Positions 11,491-22,119 of a DNA stretch of 64,000 nt are shown piece by piece. The notes below the pieces were generated by a model. It had not been told where the DNA came from. It searched no databases and saw nothing but the letters and a program-made list of their open reading frames with translations. Within the stretch, counting starts at the first letter, position 1. Each line of letters begins with the position of its first letter. This DNA is from Spongilla lacustris (lineage: Eukaryota > Porifera > Demospongiae > Spongillida > Spongillidae). The stretch covers positions 4,175,986-4,239,985 of the forward strand of contig OX442424.1 in NCBI GenBank assembly GCA_949361645.1, in the 5' to 3' direction. The position numbers were made by a program, and so were the translations under genes.

Positions 11491-12124
11491 CTCTTACAAT
11501 TGCAACACAAAAATCCATATTGCTAATGGCTACTAAGTGGGAGTCATCCAGAGTATACATGTATGTACATATGTATAGGAACAATTTCAATTATATTATA
11601 TTGTGCCATAAACCTTTTAAAAAAGGAATGAAATATGGATAGCTGTATACATAGCATTTTGTCTCCTCTTTCCAATGATACTACTTTTAATATGTAGCAT
11701 TGAGCACATCAGAAATGATTAAAATCTCTGGCTATTCAAAACTCGAATCATTTGAATCATGAGACATATGAAATAGCTGCTAATATTTTTTAATAACAGT
11801 GGTATGCAGCGCCATAAATTAAGCGTATCTATCATATACATGTACATACACATAGCCAGGAAGGTGACATAGCCAGGAAGGTGACAATCTTGCTTCTTCA
11901 AAGCACTACTGTGCACCTCGACCCCCTTTGTAAAGAAACTTCTGAGTCATTGATCAAAATATAAATATGTTCCTTCCGTATATCAGGTACACGTACTTGG
12001 TCACTCTGCAGTAATGATTAGTGCTAATGATTCTAAATGATTCCTCTAGAGCACAACAACTTATCCTGCACTACATAGTTATGAAGCTACATGTATTTTC
12101 AATGTGAGCACTGTCAAATGCTCA

Positions 12125-12312
12125 TTTTGTGGTGAAGAGTACAATGTTTGGTCTTTGCTCAAACAAATGCAAGATCAGGTAGTTACCTTTTAAACAGTAT
12201 CTACAATGTACTTTCCTGCATGTTTACAGATGATCAGGACACAGCAACAGCCTCGAACCTTGTAATGAAGCTTAATGTGAGCCAAACGCAGTTAATTAAC
12301 TCTAGCATTCGG
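12125..12312 (+). other. possible pair of small exons, unrecognised
   Basis: An open stretch ending at 12178 (CSFCGEEYNVWSLL...MQDQ) is followed by gtagtt. A 75-bp open block at 12238-12312 is preceded by a pyrimidine-rich cag and followed by gtgagt, giving 25 codons with matching phase 0 at both ends. A CxxC pair is visible in the first block. No family was recognised, and these could be chance. Confidence 0.25.
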
Positions 12313-12719
12313 GTGAGTACAAAATGGATATGGAGTTAGCAGTCCCCATTCTGTTATGAAGAGAGGAAGTAGCTTTTTTTTCTTTCTTTGCCTGCATCCT
12401 GCATGTTAATGTTAGTGCCATTGTCGGAGGATTGGGTGACCCCCTGGATACAGTGACCTGTGGTCACTGCATCCTAAGATACAGTGACCGGGGTTGAGAT
12501 AGGGTGACCCCTCCCACTGCCACAAGGTTATGTGAAAAATAGCAAGTGTTTTGAATATACCTTTGTGGAACATGATGAATACTAATCCCTTGACTAACTT
12601 CCTGTCATTTGTTGAAGTATGGCACCCATGGGATATAGGGGTCCAAGGATGCTAAAAAACACTATGTAAACTATTAGTGTATTCCTATGTGTTATATGTA
12701 TGTTGTTCTTAAATAGGAG

Positions 12720-14590
12720 ATTCACTGTTGCGTATAAATCCTGTTACAGTTGCGCACAAGGAATTGTCAAAGTGATGGATGGTTTTGATGACATATATAG
12801 ATTTCTGACAGAGAAGACCTATCCAAAGGAATGGAAAAGAGCAAAAAGCGTAACTTCCGACGAAAGGTGCATGGATATAGATATACATGAAGTTACAGTA
12901 TGTGGTTACATGTTCGCGCGTGGATATAGAAAGGTATATACATGCATGTGGTGATGTGGCTGAGCAACCCCCACCCCACTTTTGTACAGGTCAGACAACT
13001 CGAGAAGTTCCCCAAATGCGTGCAACTCAAGTATCTCCCGAACAATTCACAGCCAAACAGTTCCGTAAACACTTTCTGGTAAAGGGGAAGGAACTACTAT
13101 AACAGCTCAAAAATATTCAGTTGAAGCCTCGTACTAAAGAGGCTATGATGATTTGAAGTTTATGAATAATTCTAATTAATTTTCAAACCTTTGTGTAGTA
13201 ACCAATCGTTCACCCATACTGGTAATAAAGCGCTATGCTATGAAGTACAACAAGTATGTGTCATACCAATATTATTTAAATGGTTTGGGTGTGAACCTGT
13301 ACAGAGTTATAGCACAGGTTGTTCACTATAATTAGGCACAGGCTATAACTAGCTTGGCCGCATAACCACAACCACAATAATTAAAATTCATTGACACATG
13401 TATTTAATTGACACAGTATAGTTACTTCTTTGTCGCGATTTCACAAGTGTATACGTGGCTTGTAAGTAATTGATCAGCATCAAATAACACAACCGATCGC
13501 AAGCAGCGGAGACATTGCAAGTCGTGTTCAATTCAGTAAGCCAATGATGTGCAATCATATTAACTGCATGCAAAATAGCACAGGTTCGTCGAATGACGGC
13601 CGTGCAGCATATCAAATACAACATATAGTATGACAGTGGCATTGAATTCAGCCAGGGCAATGTTATCCTTTCATCAAATCTGTACAGGCATGTGTGTTGC
13701 ATATGTTTGATATCATTCTAGCTAGTAGTCACTATATATGTACCACCGCAAATTAAATAATCATCACACGCGCTATGCGCTGCAATAACATCTAAGGTTG
13801 TTAGCTCATTAACTTTTAATTCTCCAAATCTATTGGCAATCCTCATCATTCTTTGTGGCATTATTACAATATCATTATAGTATCTGTAATAAATTTTGTG
13901 TGTCTGTGCGTTACCTCCAACACCCTGATCTACATTGTAACTCGGGTTAGTAGGTGTAATACTTCGGTCTATAACACCACTGCAGATTGAAATTAACAGT
14001 TCTAAATCAGTTTAGAGTTTAAAGAAATCGTGTATGATCCCTCGCTGAGTGTTTGTTTTACCATATGAAGTCTGATGGCGGTGCTCAAGCAGTGATATGA
14101 AAACGTTATTTACGCACGCTTTTGGCACGATTACTGCTTTTTCGTCTATTTATCATAACATGAAGATTAAACGAGCGCTATTTGTTTAAATTTTATAGGT
14201 ACAACTATTTATAACACCCAACAAGCCTGTGCAATCAAATTGAGCACTGAACATTCGGTGTGAAAAATAATTTTGGGGAACTTCTCGCGTTGTCTGACCT
14301 GTACCAAAAATACTTTCTTTTTATGCATGTAGATTTAATCAATAACGCTAGCTCTGGGATTGACCTACTATGGCAATGTGTAACGATGCATGAAATTTCT
14401 GCATCTTAAATTCTATAGGTCATGAACAACTTCAAATGTGAAACATGCATTTTGTATTACAGAAGTTGCTCCAAAATAGAAGTGAAGTCACATCAGGAGT
14501 GGAGAATTTGCATCCGATCAAACGAGGAAAGGCAAAAAATCCTTGGAGGCTTGCCATTGCTCAAGCCTCAGTTAGTATGTTTTATTTACC
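12720..14590 (+). pseudogene. possible integrase-type (KRBA2/GIN1-like) exon pair
   Basis: Exon-like block ending at 12849 (FDDIYRFLTEKTYPKEWKRA) has a gtaact donor. A second block from 14419, after ctatag, encodes NNFKCETCILYYRS...WRICIRSNEERQKIL. Joined in phase 0 the two resemble the segment before the zinc-binding region of retroelement-derived integrase proteins, where a YP-rich start is followed by an 'F-x-x-x-x-x-L-Y-Y-R' and 'E-x-R-x-x-I-L' pattern. The His-Cys zinc site that should follow was not found. 12850-14418 would be the intron, and nothing else was recognised there. Confidence 0.35.
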
Positions 14591-14833
14591 TGCATGAAGT
14601 TTCATTGCATGTGCTCCATCCATCATTCCATGCTTAGTATTGTACTATAGTTTTTGGGTAAGATTACTGTGATCTCCGAAAACATTCAATGATAAAAGAT
14701 ATATAAGATCACGTGTGTGCATATGATATGTGTATGATTCAGTAATGAATGAACGGGTTGTTGAGTTGTGAGCTATCCAAGTGCATATTGAGGAATTGAT
14801 ATTCTACAGTGGCAACGAGGGTGGGATACAAGT

Positions 14834-15595
14834 ATGGCAGGGTTTCTAGGCAAGATAGGGGAGTATGACACGTCCACGGAAGACTGGTTGAGTTACGTCG
14901 AGCGGCTAGAACATTTCTTCCTGGCAAATAAGGTGGGAGCCAAACAGTAAAAGGACGCTTTCCTGGCCTGTGTTGAAAAAGAAACATTTGGCCTACTCCA
15001 GGTGCTCGTAGCACCCCAGAAATTGAAAGACCGAACATACGAGCAGCTGGTAGCAGCCTTAACGACACACCTAGCGCTGAAACCTCTAGTCATCACTGAA
15101 TTGTTCCGCTTCCACAAAAGGGAACAAAAAAAGGGCGAAAGTGTAATGGGATATGCAGCTACATGTAGTTTGCAGAAATTAGCTCAAAACTGTGTGTTTG
15201 GTGCGACGTTATAGGAGACGCTGAGAGACAGGTTTGTGTGTGGTATGAGGGACGAGGGGGTACAGAAGAGACTCCTCACAAAGACAGACCTCACTTTTGC
15301 CAAGGCGCTGGAGACAGCAGAAATAGCGGAAATGGTGGCTAAAGACGCAGAACAGTTGCAGAGTGTCACAAAACAGGAACAAGAAGTACACCAAGTGGCA
15401 GTGCCTCTAAGAAAGGGGAGACAGTCAGGCCCAGGGGCTTGCTACAGGTGTGGAGGAGCGCATAATGCTCAACAGTGCAGGTTCAGAAACAAAGTTTGCA
15501 GATTTTGCAGGAAACGTGGAGGCATGTCGTGCAAAGAAAAGGGCAGAAGGAACAGTTGTTGGAAAAGGTCTACCCACAAGAGACTACTCTGTTAA
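14834..15595 (+). pseudogene. Ty3/gypsy Gag with two in-frame stops
   Basis: Starts MAGFLGKIGEYD after the primer-binding site and stays in one frame for about 250 codons, interrupted only by TAA near 14948 and TAG near 15212. It has a capsid-like helical region followed by a zinc knuckle (CYRCGGAHNAQQC) and a second, incomplete Cys cluster (CRFC). It is otherwise collinear with Gag of Mag/Gmr-like metazoan gypsy elements. The stops make it non-functional. Confidence 0.8.
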
Positions 15596-16126
15596 GGAGC
15601 TAGAAGGAAACGATGAAAGCGAAGAAGGGGATCACTACATGGCCTAGCAGAAGACAAGAGAAAGGGAATGAAACAGTGGAAAATGGGTAAACCTATGTAT
15701 GTGGAGGTCATCATGAACGAACAACCGCTACATTGCCATATGAAGAATATAAGAAGAGGTTCAAAACAATTCCCTTGCAGAAGACACGCTCAAGGCTAAA
15801 AACCTATATGCGAGAGGTGGACAGATTGAGGTGACAGTGAGGAAGGACACTGTATCAGAGCAATTGATTTCGTGGTGGTGGATGGGCTGGGGCCACCCCT
15901 GTTCGGCAACGAACTGGTTGGCATCACTACCAGTTGAATGGTCAGCCATCAAGTCAATGACAATGGTAGGGAAGGAGAAACAGCTCGTGCAGAGGGCAGA
16001 GAGACTAAAGGCATTGTTGGAAGGTTCTCTAACACCACACAGCAGAAGCTTGGAACAGTGGCAGGAACAAGGGCACAGTTACCCCTGAAAGAAGGAGCCA
16101 TATCAGTGTTTATGAAGGCTTGACCA

Positions 16127-16740
16127 GTGCCGTACAGCCTGCACAGCAAGGTAAAAATGGAACTGAACCAACTGGAACAGGAAGGGGTCATAACGGCTGT
16201 CACATGGAGTGAGTGGGCTACGCCGATAGTGGTAGTGCTGAAGAAGGATGGCACAATTAGACTGTGCGGGGATTTCACAATGACCGTGAACAAGGCTCTG
16301 AAGGTGGATAAATACCCACTGCCACAGGTTGAAGATATGTTGGCCACATTGGGAGGAAGTACCATCTTTAGTAAAGTCGATCTACGTTGGGCTTACAATC
16401 AGATGGAGCTGGACGAAAAGGCATAGGCATTGTGCACCATAAACACAAAGAAGGGGCTGTATTGTTACAACCGGTTGCCCTTTGGGGTGGCTTCGGCACC
16501 AGCCATCTGGCAGCGAACGATGGAACAAGTGTTGCAAGGGGTTGTGAAAACACAATGTTTGCTGGAGGACATAATCATAGCAGGAGCAAAGAGAAGTCAT
16601 TGGCACACAGGGTGGCAAACTTCCTGTTGCACTACAGGAACGCTCGGCATGCCAGAACTGAGGCATCTCCAGTGCAGCTAATGATTGGTCGGGACCTGCG
16701 GAGTAGGTTGCACTTGCTAAGACCGGATCTGCAGGGATGA
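16127..16740 (+). pseudogene. Ty3/gypsy RT fragment joined to integrase C-terminus
   Basis: RT fingers and palm are clear (WSEWATPIVVVLKKDGTIRLC, FSKVDLRWAYNQMEL, YNRLPFGVASAPAIWQ), with one TAG near 16424. At the catalytic motif, the YxDD normally present is replaced by LLED, so the active site has lost one of its paired aspartates. After about 16590 the frame changes and the sequence jumps to an integrase C-terminal region (RVANFLLHYRNARHARTEAS). The deletion spans RNase H and the integrase core. Confidence 0.85.
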
Positions 16741-17140
16741 TGACCGACAAAGGTACAGTGTTCAAACATATGCAGTATCTTTTGGCCCAGAAGTCAACGA
16801 CCGGCAACTAAGGTGCTTCAATCATTCCCTAGTTTCTTCGCTTCAGCTGCCTACTGCCCAACGGTTGCCTCATGCAATCCGAAGAGATCACCAGACTGTG
16901 TGCCAAACTAAACTATGGTATGAAGCTTCGTATTCTTAAAACGGCTACAAGCTCTGCTTCAGATGAGGATACTGTTGCGGTGATGAAGAAGCTGAAAGGT
17001 CTTGTGGAGTTGGACAACTTCAACGTTTTCTCCTTTGTCTGCAGAATACACTCGCTTGCTGCCAAGGTGATGTGTTGCAGCGACCATTTACCAATTATAG
17101 CTCCCCGGCTATACAAACTGTATGACAACTTCGGAGATAC
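16741..17140 (+). pseudogene. RecQ-type helicase gene, N-terminal fragment, deleted
   Basis: Close direct match to the reverse complement of about 26730-27245. It encodes the segment with ITRLCAKLNYGMKLRILKTA and KKLKGLVELDNFNVFSFVCR. Relative to the other copy it has lost about 200 bp internally and stops at the shared 'aaactgtatgacaacttcggaga'. It joins the gypsy relic at 16740. Confidence 0.8.
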
Positions 17141-17222
17141 AACTTTCTTTTCTCTTCTCTATCCTTTTCTCTTCTCTATCCTTTTCCGGAAAAGGATAGT
17201 GAAGAGAAAAGAAAGTTGTATG
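17139..17222. repeat. hairpin-forming inverted repeat
   Basis: Polypyrimidine arm 'acaactttcttttctcttc...' faces a polypurine arm ending 'gaaaagaaagttgt'. The 32-nt arms match with one mismatch, and an internal duplication extends the left arm. It sits at a break between helicase-gene fragments. Confidence 0.7.
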
Positions 17223-17298
17223 AAGAAGAGAACTACAGGATGCTATTAATTGAATATGTGAATGGCTAATTAATAACAAGGGCCAGTGGGTCGTGCAA

Positions 17299-17360
17299 CT
17301 TACTTGTCCTGTGGGGCCAGTAGGTTCCATCAACCATTGGCCCCACAGGGCAAGTAGCTC
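17299..17360. repeat. short inverted repeat
   Basis: 'acttgtcctgtggggcca' is matched by the reverse complement of 'tggccccacagggcaagt' about 20 bp later, with one mismatch. It lies between two helicase fragments and may mark an excised or short palindromic element. Confidence 0.6.
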
Positions 17361-17383
17361 AAAGTGCTTAATGTTGACCCCTG

Positions 17384-18009
17384 ACTATGGAAGACATGAC
17401 GGAGAATTCGCCAAGATGAGAGAGACCAATCTGTTCGAATATAGGTCCCAGTCCAAAAAGTGGCACCGTTTCTTAGTCCTGATTGCAGCTGTTCAGTCAT
17501 CATCCGTGTCAGCAATTGTTCCTATGTCGTCATCTACGACTGCAGCTGTTCCAGCTTTGTCATGTTCCACGGTATCTGCTACATGATCATTTTGTCTTGT
17601 TCCACCATTGTCATCGCCCACAACTGGACATTTCAACCAAGGACTATTAACATTCGTGACGAACGAGCAGTCAGCTGAGATGCTGAAATATCTAAGGTTC
17701 TTCTGTGGGAATGCACAGGCAAAAATTAGATCGTACGAGCAAGCAGCTGCTGTAGACTACACAATCCACACCAAGTCTGACATCGTTGCAGTTTTGCCGA
17801 CCGGATGCGGAAAAAAGGCTTCTGTTTTTTTTTGTACGCAGAGAAACACCATTCTATGACAAGCATCGTGGTTGTGCTAACAGTGTCTCTGCGGTGTGAC
17901 ATCATGCAGAGGGGCAAGACCCACGGAATTCCATGCACCGACGAGCCTAATAATGTTACGGATGAGCGCTTGGTCTTCATGACTCCTGAGGCGGCCGTGA
18001 ATCCCCAGG
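17384..18009 (+). pseudogene. RecQ-type helicase gene, linker and lobe-1 fragment
   Basis: Encodes the linker (EFAKMRET..EYRSQSKKWHRFL), then the start of the helicase domain (AKIRSYEQAAAVDYTIHT..DIVAVLPTGCGK, motif I) and the following strand (VVVLTVSLRCDIMQ; DEPNNVTDERLVFMTPEAAV, motif Ia/Ib area). The Walker A region is followed by a poly-A slip (ggaaaaaagg) that breaks the frame. It ends at a recurrent breakpoint 'gaatccccag'. Confidence 0.8.
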
Positions 18010-18565
18010 TGGCCGCCTGCTATAGTCCTATGCCATCAGGAACATTTTCTGCGGGATGTTCTTCAAGCATGGCCATGTGTCCATTCGTTTTGCCAATTAC
18101 AGGCATGCTGCGGTGTATTTTTATTGCCAGATTAACATCACAAAAGAACAAGGTTGCAATGTGGATTCGGACGATGACAAGATGGGGGATGCGACTTATG
18201 CGCAGTATGGCCATAGCCGTGCAGCCGACACCCACTATGGAACACATGACGGAGAATTCACCAAGATGAGAGAGACCAAACCGCTCGAATATAGGTCCCA
18301 GTCCAAAAAGTGGCCCCGTTTCTTGGTCCCGATTGCGGCTGTTCAGTCATCATCCACGTCAGCAGTTGTTCCTATGTCGTCATCTACAACTGCAGCTGTT
18401 CCAGCTTAGTCATGTTCGGCGGTAGCTGCTACATTATCATTTTGTTCCACCATCGTCATCGCCTGCAACTGGACATTTCAACCAAGGACTATTAACATTC
18501 GTGACGAACGAGCAGTCAGCTGAGACGCTGAAATATCTCAGGTCCTTTTGTGGGAATGCACAGGC
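18010..18565 (+). pseudogene. RecQ-type helicase gene, second tandem fragment
   Basis: Begins with upstream sequence (gtggccgcctgctatagtcc; HGHVSIRFANYRHAAVYFY), repeats the same linker and then the first bases of lobe 1. It is cut at 'gggaatgcacaggca', where it switches to the next fragment through a 7-bp homology (acaggca) shared by both parent sequences. Confidence 0.75.
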
Positions 18566-19078
18566 ATGTTACGGCATATTTGTATCGCCAGATTAACATC
18601 ACAACAGCACAAGGTTGCAATGCAGATTCGGATGACGAGGAGACGGCAGATGCAACTTATACACAGTTTGGCCATAGCCGCACAGTTGCCGACACCCACT
18701 ACGGAAGACATGACGGAGAATTTCCCAAGATGAGAGAGACCAACCTGCTCGAATATAGATCCCAGTCCAAAAAGTGGCACCGTTTCTTGGTCATGATTGC
18801 AGCTGTTCAGTCGTTATCCACGTCGGCAGTTTCTCCGTTATCGTCATCCACAACTGCAGCTGTTCCAGCTTTGTCATCTTCCATGGTAGCTGGTCCATTA
18901 TAATTTTGCCTTGTTCCACCATTGTCATCGCCCGCAACTGGACCATTTGTGACGAACGAGCAGTCAGCTGAGACGCTGAAATATCTCAGGTCCTTCTGTG
19001 GGAATGCACAGGCAAAAATTAGATCGTACGAGCAAGCAGCTGCTGTGGACTACACAATCCACACCAAGTCTGACATTC
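18566..19078 (+). pseudogene. RecQ-type helicase gene, third tandem fragment
   Basis: Repeats the upstream block (YLYRQINITTAQGCNADS), the linker and lobe-1 start (AKIRSYEQ, then 'caccaagtctgacatt') before an abrupt inversion at 19079. Confidence 0.75.
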
Positions 19079-19620
19079 AACACACATGACCAAGAAACGG
19101 TGCCACGTTTCGGACTGGGACCTATCTTCAAGCAGCTTGGTCTCTCTCTCATCTTGGCGTCATGTCTTCCATAGTGGGTGTTGGCAAATGCGCGGCTATG
19201 GCCATACTGCTCATAAGTCGCATCCGCCGTCTTGTAGTCGTCCGAATCCATATTGCATCCTTGTGCTGTTGTGATGTTAATCTGGCAATAAAAATACACT
19301 GCAACATGCCTGTAATCGGCAACACTAATGGACACATGGCCGTGCTTGAAGAACACCCCACAGAAAATGTTCCTGATGGCATAGGACTATAGCAGGCGGC
19401 CACCTGGGGATTCACGGCAGCCTCGGGAGTCATGAAGACCAAGCGGTCATCCGTAACGTTATTAGGCTCGTCGGTGCATGGAATTCCGTGGCTCTTGGCC
19501 CTCCACATGATGTCACACCGCAGAGACACTGTTGGCACAACCACGATGTTTGTCACTGAGCGATGTTTCTCTGCGTACAAAAAAAACAGAAGCCTTTTTC
19601 CGCATCCGGTTGGCAATACT
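19079..19620 (-). pseudogene. RecQ-type helicase gene, inverted fragment
   Basis: On the minus strand it encodes PTGCGKRLLFFLYAEKHRSV, VVVPTVSLRCDIMWRAKSHG and DEPNNVTDDRLVFMTPEAA, then crosses the same 'gaatccccag|gtggccgcc' junction as at 18009, followed by the upstream block and linker. The shared junction means the tandem duplication existed before the inversion. Confidence 0.75.
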
Positions 19621-20261
19621 GCAACGGTGACCAGGGGTTACCAAAAATGGGGGTCACCCACTCTTCCAACACCGTACTGTTTCATTTGTGTACTTGTGGT
19701 GTATTGAAATTAATAAGTGATGACTGATTGGCTCTGCATTGTGTTCTGAAATTGTCACACATGATTTGATTGCAAGCAACTCCACCCCATGCTACTGTGT
19801 CCCATCTACATGTATTTCCTTCCAGCGACGATGATGATCGTGACTCTCAGTGATACCGCAACAGTGTCTGCATCCACTAGGTTGCTTTCAAAGTAGGAGG
19901 TTTCTTGCCCATGGATGGTAAATAGATTGCCATTCTGCTGGCTGCAATGTGGCCACAGTGCATGCTGTGTTGCACTGATTAGCATTCCCTCACCTTGAGT
20001 GCTAATGTTGTTGTCTCCTCAGGTAATTGGCAGTTAAGCATTTTATGATTTCAATCATCCCTAATCATACTTTTCATATTGAGGTCAATTCTTTTCATTA
20101 CTATTGAGGTCAATTCTGTTGTTGGCACACTGCAAAATTACAGCACTTGGTGATAACCCTTACAAGAAAACATAAATCGATTGGAACATTTTCATGATTA
20201 TTGATATTCATGATGTAATATTAAATGTAATAATACTAACAAATCTGGATTATTAACAGCT
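19621..20261. other. no gene seen
   Basis: AT-rich sequence after the helicase cluster. No motif, exon or clear repeat was recognised. Confidence 0.5.
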
Positions 20262-20385
20262 CCAACAGGGCTAAGGCTGTGGTCCTAGCTGAGCTATATG
20301 GCAGGCTAAACCTCTGCTTAGTTACATGTAGAGCCAACGCTGTAACCATCCTCTCCAGATGCTTTGTACCAGACCAGTAGTAATA
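20262..20385 (+). pseudogene. LINE family B, C-terminal tail fragment
   Basis: Encodes VVLAELYGRLNLCL...RANAVTILSRCFV, the conserved C-terminal end seen in the longer family B copies (e.g. 60330-60420). It is severely 5'-truncated with one small frame disruption. Confidence 0.75.
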
Positions 20386-21600
20386 ATAGGGTGTATTTAT
20401 GTATTGTGAATATCTTTAGATGTAGTTTATAATATTATAGTTAACATACAATCATAATTAATGCAATTTACCTTGATTCATTACATGACCACCACTGTGG
20501 ACACGTGCATGTTATTATAATAGTTACAATGAAATGTTGCAATTAGCATGACCATACAGCACAAGTCATGCATATGTACACAGCTCCACAGACAAAACTC
20601 GTGACTTACCTTCCATCACATCAGTGCTATGGTCATCATCTAACAAAGAACAACACGTAACCAGGAAAATTGCATTGTACAGTACAAGCATGCATATACA
20701 TATACAGAGTGCATGGATACAGGCATGATGTACATGTACATGTATGTATTTGCTGAACTAAAAAATGTACATGTACATTCAACAAGGATGTGTATTAACA
20801 TGTACATGTACAGCTGTAAATGCATTATACCCAAAAAGAACAATTCAAGCATACATGTATTATGTGGTGGTGATAAAGATGCTGATGGTGATAATAGTAA
20901 TGGTGGTGATGGTTGTGATGATGACAGTGGTGGTGATGATGGTGGTAGTTTGTTGTTTCAAAGCTGTATATACATGTGCAAGGTATTGCACAATCAAGGA
21001 AAATTGTTTACAAATTAACCACAAACATTTAATCAACCAATAATTGTTGCCAAATGTTCAAATAATGTGGGGTGAAATGCTGATTAGGCCTGTCAAAAAA
21101 ATGCTACACAAAATTCTCCAAAATGCTGACCGTAAATACAAATAAATTCCACCAAAAATTCCGTTTCACCCACCTTTCGTAACAAAACTAATGGTCTCCC
21201 GTTACTTAGCTTTACAGTGTGTACACATGTTTTGAAGCGTAGTCCTTCATTTTTAAAACTTGCCAACTAACATATCAGATGTGGCACATTACATGTAAGT
21301 GGGGCCGACTCAACAGCAAAATATGATGGCACTAAACTGGTATTGCAACCACGATGTGCAGCTGGCTTACGCCACTACCTGTGCAACCGAATAAGCGACG
21401 AGCCACTTCGGGAATGTACATTCTCATTAGCACATGCACACTAAATGTGGCGGTGTGATCAATACATAGCCTTATGGTAGTATTCTGGTGTCTATAAATA
21501 GAAAATGCACTTTGTGCAATTAGAAAGTGCCTAAATACATGTACATGTACATTGTAATAGTAATTTAATACGTAAATCAAAGAAATTAAAATGTATAAAA
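20386..21600. other. no gene; simple repeats
   Basis: Contains repeated TACATG motifs at 20720-20850, a degenerate GATGGT tract at about 20865-20950 and AT-rich sequence. The open frames crossing them are repeat artefacts. Confidence 0.55.
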
Positions 21601-21893
21601 AAATGGGGCATGGAAGCCCAGGAAACTTTTAAACGTCTGGCGGCTCGTTTAGCGATTCAAATGGGATGCGGCAGGTCGCAGGCTACCACCACAGTGTACC
21701 AGAGGCTGAGCCTTTCGCTCGTGAGAGCTAATGCAAGGGCATTGCTCTCCCGTGCAAGGGTTCATTTGGAGGAGGGGGATTGAGATGGGAGTGTGGATTT
21801 GTAGTTATAGGTGACTTTACTATAATTAAGGTGCATTTATTCAGACCAGCATATGTATTAATTGTGTATGCACTTTAAATAATAATAATAATA
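21601..21893 (+). pseudogene. LINE family B tail fragment with AAT tail
   Basis: 21604-21783 encodes the end of the endonuclease region (WGMEAQETFKRLAARLAIQ; VYQRLSLSLVRANARALLSR) to a TGA. A 3' untranslated stretch follows and ends in AAT repeats at 21877-21893. 5' truncation is typical of LINE insertion. Confidence 0.8.
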
Positions 21894-21903
21894 ATAAATT
21901 AGT

Positions 21904-21961
21904 GACAATATTAATAATAATTCTGTATGAGCATTTATTCCATTCGTGTATTGTCTTGTTT
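21904..21961 (+). repeat. 58-bp dispersed repeat next to AAT tract
   Basis: 'tctgtatgagcatttattcc...ttcgtgtattgtcttgttt' recurs nearly unchanged at 53939-53995, in both cases beside TAA repeats at a LINE 3' end. Confidence 0.75.
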
Positions 21962-22119
21962 CATGTATTTCAATTATTATTATTATTATGATTAATAATC
22001 ACAAATATAATAATTTGACAAAACCTAATTATAGACAGCTTCAAAATCAACTTGCCTAATTTATTAACTTAAATTCAAACAACTAAATCAAGATACTATT
22101 AAAAAATCAATGTCACGCA

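Larger units (their letters stand above)
9706..12120. other. no gene recognised; tandem repeats
   Basis: Apart from the minisatellite at 10040-10290 and the 58-bp repeat at 11348-11490, this interval holds AT-rich sequence, a C-rich stretch at 10690-10760 and an 18-bp duplication (catagccaggaaggtga) near 11850-11885. No convincing exon was seen. Confidence 0.5.
14810..16740 (+). mobile_element. Ty3/gypsy retrotransposon relic, internally deleted
   Basis: The plus strand shows a primer-binding site at 14810-14827 (tggcaacgagggtgggat, 16 of 18 matching the complement of the tRNA-Ser(GCT) 3' end as remembered). Gag starts at 14834, an RT fragment lies at 16127-16600, and the C-terminal end of integrase lies at 16580-16740. 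The protease, most of RT after the catalytic motif, RNase H and most of integrase are missing. No 3' LTR was found, and any 5' LTR must end just before 14810. At 16741 the element is joined directly to helicase-gene sequence. Confidence 0.85.

Noticed and set aside
17384..19616. Stand-alone small proteins with a Walker A motif (PTGCGK)
   Set aside because: Each is a broken piece of the helicase gene, ending at shared rearrangement junctions and poly-A frameshifts.
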